A stretch of DNA of 64,000 nucleotides. Origin: Methanocaldococcus lauensis. GTDB lineage: Archaea; AGJL01; Methanococci; Methanococcales; Methanocaldococcaceae. Position numbers and translations under genes: made by a program. The stretch is from positions 763,030 to 827,029 of the forward strand of contig NZ_LR792632.1 of assembly GCF_902827225.1 (NCBI RefSeq). Reading direction: 5' to 3'. The notes beneath the pieces are model-generated. The model saw only the letters and a list, made by a program, of their open reading frames with translations, was not told the DNA's origin and ran no database searches. Positions 1 to 9,778 of the stretch are shown piece by piece (within the stretch, counting starts at the first letter, position 1; every line of letters begins with the position of its first letter).

Positions 1-1
1 T

Positions 2-730
2 ACTGAAGAGGCACAAAAGGCGGCTGGAACAATAGTTGCTGAACAAATAAAGAAAATTTTAAGAGGAGAACTTGCTGAAAATGTTGTAAATATGCCAAAT
101 ATACCTCAAGAAAAGTTAGGAAAATTAAAGCCATATATGTTATTGGCAGAGATTATGGGTAATATAGTTATGCAGGTATTGGATGGATCAGTTAATAGAG
201 TGGAAATTACTTATTCAGGAGAATTATCAAAAGAAAAAACTGATTTAATAAAAAGAGCCTTTTTGAAAGGATTATTATCTCCAATATTACTGGCAGGAAT
301 TAACTTAGTCAATGCCCCTGTTATCGCTAAAAATAGAAACATCAATGTAGTTGAAAATACTACATCTGAGGAAAAATATGGAAATGCTATTAAGATAAAT
401 GCTGAAAGTAATAATAAAAAGTTTTCAATTGTTGGAAGTATAATAAACAATAAGCCAGTTATCTTAGAAGTAGATGGATATGAAGTTAATTTTATTCCAG
501 AAGGTGTTTTAGCAATTATTAAACACATAGATAGACCTGGCACAATAGGTAAAGTTTGTATAACTCTTGGAGATTATGGAATAAACATTGCAAGTATGCA
601 GGTTGGTAGAAAAGAGCCGGGAGGAGAGAGTGTAATGCTTTTAAACTTAGACCATACAGTTCCTGATGAGGTTATAGAGAAAATAAAAGAAATCCCAAAT
701 ATTAAGGATGTGGCAATAGTTAATTTATAA
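2..730 (+). CDS. serA: D-3-phosphoglycerate dehydrogenase, C-terminal part
   Basis: This is the last 242 codons of a gene that enters the window from the left; the frame is open from base 2. In the first step of serine synthesis the enzyme oxidises 3-phosphoglycerate with NAD. What is visible is the end of the substrate-binding domain (residues such as ENVVNMPNI), an intervening regulatory domain, and a C-terminal ACT domain covering about the last 75 residues, with the typical IDRPGTIGKV and GINIASMQVGR motifs. ACT domains in this family bind serine for feedback control. The catalytic domain lies outside the window. Confidence 0.93.
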   Translation, partial: TEEAQKAAGTIVAEQIKKILRGELAENVVNMPNIPQEKLGKLKPYMLLAEIMGNIVMQVLDGSVNRVEITYSGELSKEKTDLIKRAFLKGLLSPILLAGINLVNAPVIAKNRNINVVENTTSEEKYGNAIKINAESNNKKFSIVGSIINNKPVILEVDGYEVNFIPEGVLAIIKHIDRPGTIGKVCITLGDYGINIASMQVGRKEPGGESVMLLNLDHTVPDEVIEKIKEIPNIKDVAIVNL

Positions 731-734
731 AAAA

Positions 735-1325
735 TTAAACTTTAATTTCAAATTTTTTAATTTCATCAATATGCATTCTATCTTTTAAAAACTCTTTAGG
801 TATTAAATATAAATATTTTGGCTCGTATGGCTCTCCTTTTAATCCTAAAATAACTGCATCAATATTTTCAGGATAATTTAGTTTTATAATTTCATTAATT
901 GGATATGTTTTTTTAAATATAGGATATACTTTGTATCCTTTAAAGTATATTCCATCATCTTTTAACTCCGCCCCCACATTTTTCAAATAATATATAAAGG
1001 TTTTTGTAGTTTCATCTAAGTTATCTAAATTATTTAAAGAAATATTTTTTAGTTTATCTGAACTATCTTCTATCTCTATCCTCTTACCAAAGTTTATTTT
1101 TACATAGCCATTATTTGAAACATCTTCAATTTTTATCTTCTTTCTCTTAATTTTATACAATATTTTTTTAAAAAAATCTTTTACTTTGTATTTAAACAAA
1201 ATATAGATTAAAAATACCCCCAATATTACTAAAAATAAAGGTAGCATCAATATAGCTAATATCAATAGAATTAAAAATATTATAAAACCTTCTAAAATTC
1301 CCAATCTATAAACTTTAATTTTCAT
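735..1325 (-). CDS. Hypothetical protein with two N-terminal membrane segments
   Basis: A 196-residue protein that I do not recognise as a named family. Residues about 8-45 form a long hydrophobic stretch, probably a membrane hairpin, followed by a Lys-rich segment and a soluble domain of about 130 residues with no catalytic motif I can name. Its start overlaps the end of the upstream PP-loop ATPase gene by 11 bases on the same strand, so the two are very probably translated from one mRNA. The overlap suggests a function linked to that ATPase, but this is inference only. Confidence 0.75.
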   Translation of the reverse strand: MKIKVYRLGILEGFIIFLILLILAILMLPLFLVILGVFLIYILFKYKVKDFFKKILYKIKRKKIKIEDVSNNGYVKINFGKRIEIEDSSDKLKNISLNNLDNLDETTKTFIYYLKNVGAELKDDGIYFKGYKVYPIFKKTYPINEIIKLNYPENIDAVILGLKGEPYEPKYLYLIPKEFLKDRMHIDEIKKFEIKV

Positions 1326-2199
1326 ATAAATCCCTCAAAGATTTTTTAATTAACCTTACATATTCTTCCTTTTTTGGAACTACGATAATTTTTTTAGAAG
1401 GAAGTTTTATTGACGCCCTAAAATTATATTTTTTTGCAACATCTGTAACAATTTTGTTGTATTTATATAGTTTATTAAATAAATCTTCACTTAATTTTAC
1501 ATCTTCATCAGCATACTGCAAACAACAGCCCTCCCTCCAAAAACCAAATTTATCTCCAACTTCATGTGCCTTTTCTATTTCAATATTGTAGTATTTCATC
1601 AAATTTAAAACATCTTCATAAGATAATCTTATCAATGGTCTAAAAAATAAAATTTCCTTATCTTTACCTTTACTATACTTTTGAGGAACTGGTGTGAGTT
1701 CCATTTTATTATAGACAACTTCTCCATAAACCTCTCTCAAATAGTTCATTACAGCCCCAGAAACTTTTTCAAGAGCAGAGTCTCCCGTCATAATTATTCT
1801 AATTCCCCTCTCTTTTGCTATATCTACTGCCTTATCTTTCATTATATTTTTACATATTCTACAAATACTACTTCCCTTAGCCCCTTTAATCCTTTTTAGC
1901 AATTCGTTAGTTATCTCATAATATATGACTGGGATATTATATTTTTTAGATATTTTTTCAACCATTTTTTTTGAAACATCCCAACTCCATTTATGATAAA
2001 AGTGTATTAATGCATCTATTTTTAAATTTAAATCTTTAGCTAAAGCTATTGCAGTTGAAGAATCCTTTCCACCACTTGCCATAACTACAATTTTTTCATT
2101 TAATACATTCTTTTCTTTAAATTGCTCAATAATATCTTTCTTTAATTCATCTAAATTATTTAACTTTCTCTTATTTTTTGTCCATTCTGAAAACTCCAT
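1315..2199 (-). CDS. PP-loop ATPase, TtcA/ThiI-like
   Basis: A 294-residue adenine-nucleotide alpha-hydrolase. The PP-loop SGGKDSS is at residues 42-48, where ATP is used to adenylate a substrate before attack by sulfur or nitrogen. A CxxC pair (Cys113 and Cys116) and a later EGCC motif resemble the cysteines that bind a metal or carry sulfur in the TtcA-type tRNA thiolation enzymes. A neighbouring tRNA methylase gene upstream on the same strand (12-base gap) fits tRNA modification. The exact substrate cannot be read from sequence; other PP-loop enzymes also share these motifs. Confidence 0.8.
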   Translation of the reverse strand: MEFSEWTKNKRKLNNLDELKKDIIEQFKEKNVLNEKIVVMASGGKDSSTAIALAKDLNLKIDALIHFYHKWSWDVSKKMVEKISKKYNIPVIYYEITNELLKRIKGAKGSSICRICKNIMKDKAVDIAKERGIRIIMTGDSALEKVSGAVMNYLREVYGEVVYNKMELTPVPQKYSKGKDKEILFFRPLIRLSYEDVLNLMKYYNIEIEKAHEVGDKFGFWREGCCLQYADEDVKLSEDLFNKLYKYNKIVTDVAKKYNFRASIKLPSKKIIVVPKKEEYVRLIKKSLRDLYEN

Positions 2200-2211
2200 A
2201 TTTTCACTATT

Positions 2212-3270
2212 CTAAATCTTCCTATAAACGTGAATATGCCTTATAAGTCCTTTATGAATGTATATCTTATATAGACTTTCTAATTCCATATCAAGGTCTA
2301 TTTTTTTAGGATAGGCAAAAACAAAATATCCATTCTTTTTAATGACATCTGAAAGTATTTTTAATATATTTTCAATTTCTCCTTTTTTAGCAGTAGAAAT
2401 CCCATAGGGTGGATCTGTCACAATAGCATCAACTTCTTTTATTCCCAACTCATTTAAAAAATCTTTTACATATTTAGCATCTAACCTCTTAACCTTTATT
2501 ACTTTATCTATTAAATTATATTCTTCAAGGTTTATTAAAGTTCCAGAGGACATTCTCCAATCAATATCACAACCTATTAACTTAGCCCCAATTAATCCCG
2601 CCTCAATTAAAAACCCACCAGTTCCACAGAATGGATCTAAAACAATATCTCCCTCTTTTACTCTTGCTAAATTTACCATAGCCCTCGCTAATTTAGGTAA
2701 TATACATCCTGGATGGAAATATTTTCTTAAATGAGGTCTATTTTTTTGGAAATATTCTCTATCTCTCATAGCTAATACATTCCCAATAATAAATGAATCC
2801 TTTAGGATAACTACTCTAACTAATACATCTGGCTTAGTTAAATTTACTTTAGCATTAGTTTTTAATTTTATAATTCCTCCTATCTCTCTCTCAATCTTTA
2901 AAGAATCTATCTTTTTTGTAAAATCATCTTTATGTAGTTTTAAAACTCTAACAGCAAATGATTTATTTTTATCAATATCTGGATAATATTCTATATTATC
3001 AATAAATGATTTAAATGTATTAATAAAATCTTTTGTAATCTCATCTATTAAGTTTGTATCCCTATTTTCTAAATTATATCTAAAAATAACTCTATGTCCC
3101 TCATCTACATATCCACTTCTCTTAATTATTTCTTTAACTGGACTATCTTCTGTTATAATATATCTCTTTAACCTCTCAACATTTCCTTTATATTTATATA
3201 TGTCCAACAATGCCATGAGTTCTCCATAAGGAAGTTCTTCATACTCTCCACTTAAAACATATCCAAACAT
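2212..3270 (-). CDS. trmG10: tRNA (guanine10-N2)-methyltransferase, TrmG10 type
   Basis: A 352-residue protein with an N-terminal THUMP-like RNA-binding part (about residues 1-160) and a C-terminal Rossmann methyltransferase. The SAM-binding motif DPFCGTGGF is at residues 212-220 and the catalytic DPPYG motif at 286-290, the arrangement of N2-guanine methylases. In archaea this family makes N2-methyl- and N2,N2-dimethylguanosine at tRNA position 10. A purine-rich site (GGAGATT) precedes the ATG. It heads a run of three minus-strand genes with the PP-loop ATPase and a membrane protein. Confidence 0.88.
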   Translation of the reverse strand: MFGYVLSGEYEELPYGELMALLDIYKYKGNVERLKRYIITEDSPVKEIIKRSGYVDEGHRVIFRYNLENRDTNLIDEITKDFINTFKSFIDNIEYYPDIDKNKSFAVRVLKLHKDDFTKKIDSLKIEREIGGIIKLKTNAKVNLTKPDVLVRVVILKDSFIIGNVLAMRDREYFQKNRPHLRKYFHPGCILPKLARAMVNLARVKEGDIVLDPFCGTGGFLIEAGLIGAKLIGCDIDWRMSSGTLINLEEYNLIDKVIKVKRLDAKYVKDFLNELGIKEVDAIVTDPPYGISTAKKGEIENILKILSDVIKKNGYFVFAYPKKIDLDMELESLYKIYIHKGLIRHIHVYRKI

Positions 3271-3328
3271 ATTAATCTCCTAAGTAGTTTTTTGTTTTAC
3301 TATAATATATTTTAAATAAATTAAAAAA

Positions 3329-4696
3329 TTAATTTCTATATTTTCCTTCTAACTTTAACATTGAATTTATTGCAATTATACCTAATATCAGAGAAAAAAT
3401 TCCAGATGTAAAGTCACCAAATACTAAACTTATATATATTCCAAATACCCCCAAGCCCAAAATTACTGCAAATATGTATGCATAAGAGATATGACATATT
3501 AGTGATCTAAAAATAGCGATTATTAAAGATTTTTCTCCTTTTCCAATACCTTGAAATAACGCTGATGTTGTTAATATAAAAGGAGTAAAGATTAAGTATA
3601 ATGGAATAATCCTTAACGCCTTAACTAACTCCTCGTGAATTCCCATTGAAATTTTAGTATAGGTAAATAAATACGCTAATATTGGTGAAAATAGAATTAT
3701 TAAAGAAACTATAACAATCTCCATTAAAACTCCTATCTTTATAGTGTAAAAATATGCTGTTTTTAGTTTTTTAAACTCTTTTGCTCCATAAGACGCTCCT
3801 ATAACTGATGTAGCACCACTTGCTAATCCTAACATTGGAATAAATCCAAATTCAGTAATTCTCAATGCTCCTGTATATACAGCCAAATCTTTGCTGTCTC
3901 CAACTAACATAATTAAATATGTCATTATGAAAAAAGATACTGCAACAGTTAAATCTATAAATGATGTAGGCAGTCCTACTCTAATTAAGTCAGAAATAAT
4001 CTTAAAATCTGGTTTAAAATTTTTTAAATTAACAGTAATGTATGACGATTTTTTTATAAATAACTTATATGAAAGTATCAAAAGAGATATAAAAACTGAC
4101 AATATTGTGGCTATACTTGCTCCACTAATTCCTAAGTTCAGTTTGTAAATAAATATTGGGTCTAAGATGATGTTTGAAACTGTCCCAACAATGCTCGCTA
4201 TCATAACAATTTTTGTATTGCCCTCTCCTCTAAATATTCCATAAAGAGCGTCGCATAAATTAATTATAATAACTCCTAAAACTAAGATTTTAGAATATTC
4301 TACTGCCAAAGTTTTACACAATCCATAAGTTCCCATTAAACTAAATATACAATTAAGATTTGGATAAACCAATATAATAAACAAAATCCCCATAATAATT
4401 GCCAAAACAATTCCATGATTAGCCACTTTATTTGCCTCTTCTTTATTTCTTTCTCCTATTTTTCTTGAAATTCCAGAACTTATTCCTATACTTAAACCCC
4501 AACTAATTGCATATACACTTATCAGTATTGGAAAACTCGCCCCTATGGCGGCTAAAGCATCATATCCCAACCCAGAAACCCAAATACTATCTACCAAACT
4601 GTATATCGACTCAATAAATGTAGCAATAATTATAGGCTTAGAAACATAAATTACTGCCTTTTTTGGATCATCTAAAAGTATTTTAACACTGTCCAT
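3329..4696 (-). CDS. MATE-family efflux transporter
   Basis: A 455-residue integral membrane protein with about 12 predicted transmembrane segments arranged as two similar halves, typical of the multidrug and toxin extrusion family, which exports organic cations in exchange for Na+ or H+. Motifs that fit include the N-terminal half ending in [14 protein letters not shown] and the second-half counterpart [19 protein letters not shown] perfect GGTGAT site lies 5 bases before the ATG. The substrate is not predictable; lipid flippases of the MOP superfamily are an alternative. Confidence 0.87.
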   Translation of the reverse strand: MDSVKILLDDPKKAVIYVSKPIIIATFIESIYSLVDSIWVSGLGYDALAAIGASFPILISVYAISWGLSIGISSGISRKIGERNKEEANKVANHGIVLAIIMGILFIILVYPNLNCIFSLMGTYGLCKTLAVEYSKILVLGVIIINLCDALYGIFRGEGNTKIVMIASIVGTVSNIILDPIFIYKLNLGISGASIATILSVFISLLILSYKLFIKKSSYITVNLKNFKPDFKIISDLIRVGLPTSFIDLTVAVSFFIMTYLIMLVGDSKDLAVYTGALRITEFGFIPMLGLASGATSVIGASYGAKEFKKLKTAYFYTIKIGVLMEIVIVSLIILFSPILAYLFTYTKISMGIHEELVKALRIIPLYLIFTPFILTTSALFQGIGKGEKSLIIAIFRSLICHISYAYIFAVILGLGVFGIYISLVFGDFTSGIFSLILGIIAINSMLKLEGKYRN

Positions 4697-4782
4697 TTAC
4701 TATCACCACAAAACAGTAAAGGATAAATATCACTTTCACATTTTAATTCTTTTTACTACACTCTAAAATCACTGTGATAAAA

Positions 4783-5295
4783 ATGCCCAAACTTTTCATA
4801 TATCACGCAAACCAATGTAATCCAAAAAAATGCACATCTCTAAAAATGGCTAAAATGAATAAAGCAATTTTATTAAAAAACCCTTATAAAGTACCAAAAA
4901 ACTCAATTATTTTAAATCCTTTTGCTGAAAAAGCAATATCTCCAGAGGATAGGAAAATTGTAGAAAAGTTTGGAATAACTGCCTTAGATTGCTCTTGGAA
5001 AGAGGCAGAATTAATATTTAAAAAATTTAAATTTAAAAATCAAAGAGCATTGCCATATTTAATTGCCTGCAACCCAGTAAATTATGGTAAGCCGTGTATG
5101 TTATCAACCTTAGAAGCATTTATCGCCGCACTATATATAACTAACTTTAAAGAGGAGGCACTAAATTTAACTGGATGTTTCAAGTGGGCAGAAACATTTA
5201 TAAATGTTAATTACGAACTATTAGAAAGATATTCTCAGGCTAAAAATTCAACTGATATAATAAAAATTCAAGAAGAATATTTAAAAAATAAATGA
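4783..5295 (+). CDS. tsr3: Tsr3-type rRNA aminocarboxypropyltransferase
   Basis: A 170-residue DUF367/Tsr3 family protein with the N-terminal RLI-like motif [17 protein letters not shown] and the conserved [21 protein letters not shown] and ALYI segments. The yeast homologue transfers the aminocarboxypropyl group of SAM to an N1-methylpseudouridine of small-subunit rRNA. A GTG lies three codons upstream, but the sequence GTGAT beginning there is better read as the ribosome-binding site for this ATG. L40e follows after 10 bases, so this is a ribosome-related operon. Confidence 0.88.
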   Translation: MPKLFIYHANQCNPKKCTSLKMAKMNKAILLKNPYKVPKNSIILNPFAEKAISPEDRKIVEKFGITALDCSWKEAELIFKKFKFKNQRALPYLIACNPVNYGKPCMLSTLEAFIAALYITNFKEEALNLTGCFKWAETFINVNYELLERYSQAKNSTDIIKIQEEYLKNK

Positions 5296-5305
5296 AGGTG
5301 AAACA

Positions 5306-5449
5306 ATGCCATTTGAAGAGGCAATGAAAAGATTATTTATGAAAAAAATATGTATGAGATGTAATGCAAGAAATCCATGGAGAGCTACAAAGTGTAGAAA
5401 ATGTGGTTATAAAGGTTTGAGACCTAAAGCTAAGGAGCCAAGAGGATAA
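5306..5449 (+). CDS. rpl40e: Ribosomal protein L40e
   Basis: A 47-residue protein that is easily missed because of its length. It carries a zinc ribbon with two CxxC pairs (CMRC and CRKC) in a basic protein, with [20 protein letters not shown] as the family signature. It is a component of the large ribosomal subunit. An AAGGTGAAA site overlaps the end of the Tsr3 gene and precedes the ATG by about 6 bases. It ends with PRG, as archaeal L40e proteins commonly do. Confidence 0.93.
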   Translation: MPFEEAMKRLFMKKICMRCNARNPWRATKCRKCGYKGLRPKAKEPRG

Positions 5450-5585
5450 ACAAAATATTTGTTATTTTTCAAATCTTTTTTATTCTATTTTTTTAATGTT
5501 TAAGTAAAATTGATAAACATTGATGTGCTCTATTTTTAATAATGTTGATGTTAAAAATAAAAATATAAAATAATGAGATGATACT

Positions 5586-6353
5586 ATGAAAAATATTTTA
5601 AAATTAGTTGTAGTGTCATTAGTTATTTTAGGAGTTTTTTTCTCTGGGTGTGTAACTCAAAATACGGAGAATACTCAGACGCAAAATATACAAAGTAATC
5701 AGAACAACAACCAGATAACTCCCCAAAATCAAAATATAATAAGTATGTACAAAGGAAAAATAGTAGGAAATAATGGAGCAATAAATGATAGTTTAATGTG
5801 CAATATAATTATGGATATGCCCAAGCAGACAATAAGTGAAGAAGAAAAAGAAGGTTTAATTGAGATGAGAGAAGAGGAGAAATTGGCAAGAGATGTTTAT
5901 TTGACCTTATATAATAAATGGAAATTGCAAATATTCAAGAATATTGCAAATGCTGAGCAAACTCACACAGATTCAGTTAAATATCTCCTACAAAAGTATA
6001 ATATCACAGACCCAGTTAAAACTGATGAAGTCGGAAAATTCTCAAATCCAAAATTTGAAGACCTATATAATAAGTTAGTTGAAGATGGAAGTAAATCAGT
6101 TGTTGATGCATTGAAAGTTGGAGCTACTATTGAAGATTTAGATATAGCTGACTTACAACATTGGATAAATAAAACTGACAATGAAGATATAAAATTTGTT
6201 TATGAAAACTTAATGAAAGGTTCAAGAAACCATATGAGAGCCTTTATAAGAATGTTAAAACAATATGGTGCAAACTATACTCCTCAATATATAAGTAAAG
6301 AAGAGTTTGAGCAAATAATAAATACTCAAACTGAGAGAGGTTATGCCAAATAA
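5586..6353 (+). CDS. DUF2202 ferritin-like lipoprotein
   Basis: A 255-residue exported lipoprotein. Residues 1-22 form a signal peptide ending in a lipobox-like FFSGC, then comes an Asn/Gln-rich linker of about 40 residues. The rest is a DUF2202 domain: a four-helix ferritin-like fold with EEEKLARDVY, IANAEQTHTDSV and NHMRAFIRMLKQYG carrying Glu and His residues placed like di-iron ligands. It probably sits on the outer face of the membrane. Membrane polyferredoxins encoded just downstream suggest a redox or oxidative-stress role, but this is inference. The ATG follows an ATGAGATGATACT leader. Confidence 0.85.
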   Translation: MKNILKLVVVSLVILGVFFSGCVTQNTENTQTQNIQSNQNNNQITPQNQNIISMYKGKIVGNNGAINDSLMCNIIMDMPKQTISEEEKEGLIEMREEEKLARDVYLTLYNKWKLQIFKNIANAEQTHTDSVKYLLQKYNITDPVKTDEVGKFSNPKFEDLYNKLVEDGSKSVVDALKVGATIEDLDIADLQHWINKTDNEDIKFVYENLMKGSRNHMRAFIRMLKQYGANYTPQYISKEEFEQIINTQTERGYAK

Positions 6354-6364
6354 GGTGAGGTAAT

Positions 6365-6991
6365 ATGAAAAAGTTATTTACTATTTTTTTACTTTTTTCG
6401 TTTCTTTTTTCAATATTAACATTATCTTTTGCATGGAATGACTGCCCCTATGGAAGAGTAAATTGCACATATCCAGGAGAATGTGGAAGGTATATAGATA
6501 CTAATAATAATGGAATTTGCGACCACAGTGAGCCACCACCATCTAATGTAGAATATAATGAAAATAATAAAATAGAAGATAATACAAATAATGTAAATAT
6601 TGAACTAACTGAGGAATTTATTAATGAATATGTGACTTTATCAGGTAAAGAGTTAAGATTATACACTATTAAAGAAATTTGCGATAAATATGGAATAAAT
6701 CCAAAATGTCTAAAAGAAAAATTAAATATTATTGATGTTTCTGATGATACTACATTTGATGAAATAAAAAATATTTATGGAATTCCTACAAGTGTTGTTA
6801 AGAGGGCAATAGTAGAATGTATGATTGAAGAGGGAAAAATTAAATTAAATGTAACTCAAAACCTATCAATCAATAATTTAAAGACAAATACTGTAAATGA
6901 AGAAAATAAGAATGAATCAATTATTGATAAAATAATATCTTTTCTATTCTCAACAATAAACTTAAGAGATATTTTACTTGGGTGGTTATAA
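6365..6991 (+). CDS. Exported, membrane-anchored protein of redox cluster
   Basis: A 208-residue protein with a signal peptide (residues 1-23), a Cys-containing segment [17 protein letters not shown] and an EF-hand-like loop [12 protein letters not shown], then two short repeats centred on KYGI and IYGI (about residues 90-150), and a hydrophobic C-terminus. The same arrangement of a DxNxNGxCD loop plus YGI repeats occurs in methanogen and bacterial membrane redox proteins. The stop codon abuts the ATG of the next gene, so it probably acts with the NapH-like ferredoxin. I cannot assign a biochemical function. Confidence 0.7.
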   Translation: MKKLFTIFLLFSFLFSILTLSFAWNDCPYGRVNCTYPGECGRYIDTNNNGICDHSEPPPSNVEYNENNKIEDNTNNVNIELTEEFINEYVTLSGKELRLYTIKEICDKYGINPKCLKEKLNIIDVSDDTTFDEIKNIYGIPTSVVKRAIVECMIEEGKIKLNVTQNLSINNLKTNTVNEENKNESIIDKIISFLFSTINLRDILLGWL

Positions 6992-7696
6992 ATGGATAAA
7001 ATTCAGATATTGAGGAAAATATCTCAAATTTTCTTTTTTATTTATTTTGTTTTCTTAACAAGTTTTTGTTTGTGCTTTTTTGGAATTATTGAGAAATTTA
7101 TTTTAAAAGGGAGTGTTGGGCAGTTGATTGTTAAATTAATTATTATTGTTGTTTTAACTTTATTATTGGGGAGGGTATTTTGTGGCTGGATGTGTCCATT
7201 GGGATTTTTGTTTGAATTATTCTATAAATTAAGAGTAAAGATTTTTAAGATAAAAAAACTTCCTAAGGTTGATGAGAAAATTCACAATAAATTAATATAT
7301 TTAAGATATGTAGTATTAATACTTTCTTTAATATTAACTTACTATTTATCGACTTATGCCTTTTGTCAAGTTTGTCCAATTGGATTTTTAACTAATCTTT
7401 ATGGAACAGTTATTTCTTTTATAATTTTAATTATCTTTTTAATTATTTCTTTCTTTATTCCAATGGCTTTTTGTAGGTATTTTTGCCCATTAGGTGCATT
7501 TTTATCAATTTTTTCAATAAAGCCATTATTTCAACTAAAAACAAATAATAAATGTGTTAAATGCAAATTGTGTGAGTTCAAATGCCCGATGCAAATAAAA
7601 ATAACTGAAAATCTTGACCAAAAAGAATGTGTAAGATGTTTTGAATGTAAAAGTGCCTGTAAAAAAGGAGGTTTATCATTTTCATACAAAAACTAA
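6992..7696 (+). CDS. NapH-like membrane polyferredoxin 1
   Basis: A 234-residue protein with four to five transmembrane segments, two membrane-proximal cysteine motifs (FCGWMCPLGF and FCRYFCPLGAF) and two C-terminal [4Fe-4S] ferredoxin motifs (CVKCKLCEFKCP and CVRCFECKSAC). This is the layout of NapH/NosR/RnfB-type quinol- or membrane-linked electron carriers. It follows the preceding gene with no gap. Methanocaldococcus lacks quinones, so the electron donor and acceptor are unknown. It may pass electrons across the membrane to the DUF2202 lipoprotein; this is inference. Confidence 0.87.
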   Translation: MDKIQILRKISQIFFFIYFVFLTSFCLCFFGIIEKFILKGSVGQLIVKLIIIVVLTLLLGRVFCGWMCPLGFLFELFYKLRVKIFKIKKLPKVDEKIHNKLIYLRYVVLILSLILTYYLSTYAFCQVCPIGFLTNLYGTVISFIILIIFLIISFFIPMAFCRYFCPLGAFLSIFSIKPLFQLKTNNKCVKCKLCEFKCPMQIKITENLDQKECVRCFECKSACKKGGLSFSYKN

Positions 7697-7780
7697 TTAT
7701 TTTTATGAATAATTGGTTAAAAATCTTTTTATATAGTTAGAGATTTTAAATTTTTTTATTCCAATAAATATGGTGAAAAT

Positions 7781-8452
7781 ATGAACAAAATTCAAATATT
7801 GAGGAAAATATCTCAAACATTCTTTTTTATAAGAGCATTATTAACTGGTTTTTATTTAAGTATAATAGGTTTTGTTTGGAAATTTATTTTTGGATATGGT
7901 AACTTTTCTAATTTTAGAATTATAGCCATTATATTGGCAATTATTGGTGGAAGAATATTCTGTGGATGGATGTGTCCTTTTGGATTCTTATTTGATTTAA
8001 TGTATAAATTGAGAGTAAAAATTTTTAAGTTAAAAAAACTCCCAAATGTCCCAGAGTATATACACAATAAACTAAAATATTTTAAGTATTTTGTTTTAAT
8101 TGTAGTTATTGTCTTAGGTTATACATTTGGATTTAAAGTATTTACTGATTTATATTTATTATCTTATTCATTGCTAATTTTATTTTTGGTTTTAGGCTTT
8201 ATTTATCCAAGATTCTTTTGTAGATATGTTTGTCCAGTGGGAGCATTGTTAAGTATATTTTCAAAGTTTTCAATATTTAAATTAATACTAAATAAAGATA
8301 AATGTGTAGGTTGTAAGTTGTGCGAAAGACATTGTCCAATGCAGATAAAAATAGTAGATGTTGATAAAATAAATCAGATAGAATGTGTAAGATGTTTTGA
8401 GTGTATGAGTGCATGTAGAAAAGAAAGCTTATCATTTTCTTATAAAAAATAG
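7781..8452 (+). CDS. NapH-like membrane polyferredoxin 2
   Basis: A 223-residue paralogue of the preceding gene, with the same start (NKIQILRKISQ), the same FCGWMCPFGFLFDL and FCRYVCPVGALLSIFS motifs and the same two C-terminal [4Fe-4S] motifs. The middle membrane section lacks the extra FCQVCPIGF motif of copy 1. A separate 84-base gap with a GGTGAAAAT site suggests it may have its own promoter. The pair looks like a tandem duplication whose copies have diverged mainly in the periplasmic loops. Confidence 0.87.
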   Translation: MNKIQILRKISQTFFFIRALLTGFYLSIIGFVWKFIFGYGNFSNFRIIAIILAIIGGRIFCGWMCPFGFLFDLMYKLRVKIFKLKKLPNVPEYIHNKLKYFKYFVLIVVIVLGYTFGFKVFTDLYLLSYSLLILFLVLGFIYPRFFCRYVCPVGALLSIFSKFSIFKLILNKDKCVGCKLCERHCPMQIKIVDVDKINQIECVRCFECMSACRKESLSFSYKK

Positions 8453-8472
8453 TTATATTTTTATAATATTAC

Positions 8473-9231
8473 TTATTCTTTGTTTTCATCTTTTTTTTCT
8501 TCTTTACTTAGTTTTTCTTTAACATTTTCGATAATATTTTTTATTTTTTCAGTAGGCACTTTTTTAAATTGGGCATCTTTAATAGATATTATACATACAT
8601 CTACATTTTCTGGTTTTATATCTTCATTAGCTTTTGCTAAAGCAGTAATAGCTAAATTTAAAGATTCATCTAATGTTAAATCCTCCTTATATTCTTTTTC
8701 TAAGAACTCCATAACAACTGGTCTTCCACTACCGATTGCTGTTGCCTTATACTCAATTAAAGCCCCACTTGGGTCTGTTTCAAACAATCTTGCCTCATTT
8801 TTATCAATCCCAGCGAGTAATAGTGAAACTCCAAACGGTCTAACTCCTCCATGCTGAGTATATGCCTGCTTAATATCACAAATTTTCTTTGCTAACAATT
8901 CGATAGGAATTTCTTCACCATAAGTTAATCTATAAATTTGTGCCTCTAATCTTGCTCTGTCTATTAAAACTCTCGCATCAGCGACTAACCCTGATGTAGC
9001 TGCAGCAACATGATCATCAATTTGGAATATTTTCTCTATTGATCTAATTTTTACGAGTCTGCTTGTTATTCTCCTATCTACTGCTAACACTACCCCCTCT
9101 TTGCAAGTTATTCCTATCGCTGTAGTACCTCTCCTTACAGCCTCTCTGGCATACTCTACTTGATATAATCTTCCTTCTGGACTAAATACTGTAATTGCTC
9201 TATCATAAGCACTGGGTGGAACCATTTGCAT
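8473..9231 (-). CDS. psmA: Proteasome subunit alpha
   Basis: A 252-residue 20S proteasome alpha subunit. The N-terminus has the family signature YDRAITVFSPEGRLYQVEYA, followed by GTTAIGI and the non-catalytic Ntn-hydrolase fold. The alpha rings gate entry to the beta-subunit chamber and bind the PAN ATPase. The C-terminus is a Lys/Glu-rich tail. A GGAGGGA site lies just before the ATG. No beta subunit is encoded nearby. Confidence 0.97.
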   Translation of the reverse strand: MQMVPPSAYDRAITVFSPEGRLYQVEYAREAVRRGTTAIGITCKEGVVLAVDRRITSRLVKIRSIEKIFQIDDHVAAATSGLVADARVLIDRARLEAQIYRLTYGEEIPIELLAKKICDIKQAYTQHGGVRPFGVSLLLAGIDKNEARLFETDPSGALIEYKATAIGSGRPVVMEFLEKEYKEDLTLDESLNLAITALAKANEDIKPENVDVCIISIKDAQFKKVPTEKIKNIIENVKEKLSKEEKKDENKE

Positions 9232-9397
9232 AATTTTCCCTCCAATATAATTATTACTAAATTATTATTAATGGCTGATAAAATTAAACTTTATATATTT
9301 ATAATTGTTTTTATTTTTTATTCTTTTCTTTTTATTTTGCTATTATTAGTATGTTGTGTTTGCAAACTATGATTGTGTATGATAGTGTCATAACCGT

Positions 9398-9410
9398 AAA
9401 TTATATATAT
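9398..9410 (+). promoter_or_regulatory. TATA-like promoter of the selenoprotein gene
   Basis: An AAATTATATATAT stretch about 50 bases before the ATG at 9458 and preceded by ACCGT. The spacing predicts transcription starting near 9425 and a short 5' leader with GGTGAT at 9448. It is the best TATA candidate between psmA and the selenoprotein gene. Confidence 0.5.
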
Positions 9411-9457
9411 GAGAAGTTAAGACAAATAATAAATGTAAATAGTGAAGGTGATAATCA

Positions 9458-9745
9458 ATGAAGAAGGTAAATATATCAGATGAAGCTAAACAGTTTATCC
9501 TACATAAATTAAAAAAAGTAAATAAGGATACTATAATTATACACTTTGATGGTTTTGGGTGAGGAGGACCTAAATTTGGGATATCCATTGGACAACCAAA
9601 CGAAAAAGATAAATTAATTTATGATAATGAATTTAAAATCTATATAGACCCTATCGCTGACCAATGGTTAGATGAAGTTACTCTTACTTTAAGAAGATCA
9701 ATATTTGGAAAGTATATTAAAATAAAAGGTAGCGGAGAGTGCTAA
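9458..9745 (+). CDS. HesB-like selenoprotein (TGA = selenocysteine)
   Basis: The reading frame has 95 residues if the in-frame TGA at 9560-9562 (codon 35) is read as selenocysteine. Codons on both sides remain protein-like: DGFG-U-GGPKFGISIGQP before and DPIADQWLDEVTL after. The TGA stands where A-type/HesB iron-sulfur proteins have the first conserved cysteine, and a C-terminal SGEC supplies another. A perfect GGTGAT site is 4 bases from the ATG. An archaeal SECIS hairpin follows immediately. HesB-like selenoproteins are a known archaeal family; the molecular role here is not proven. Ordinary gene finders would break or miss it. Confidence 0.93.
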
Positions 9746-9773
9746 CTGGGAACCCTTTATGGGACCAGTTAGC
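9741..9773 (+). promoter_or_regulatory. Archaeal SECIS element
   Basis: A hairpin with a perfect 9-bp lower stem (GCTAACTGG at 9741-9749 with CCAGTTAGC at 9765-9773), the conserved asymmetric loop GAA (9750-9752) opposite A (9764), and a CCC/GGG upper stem with a TTTAT loop. This is the archaeal SECIS consensus, which directs selenocysteine insertion from the 3' region. The stop codon TAA (9743-9745) lies inside the 5' arm, so the element overlaps the coding end. Confidence 0.93.
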
Positions 9774-9778
9774 AATGA

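Noticed and set aside
9560..9562. In-frame TGA as evidence of a pseudogene
   Set aside because: A consensus archaeal SECIS follows, the frame downstream is protein-like, and the TGA is at a conserved cysteine position of the family.
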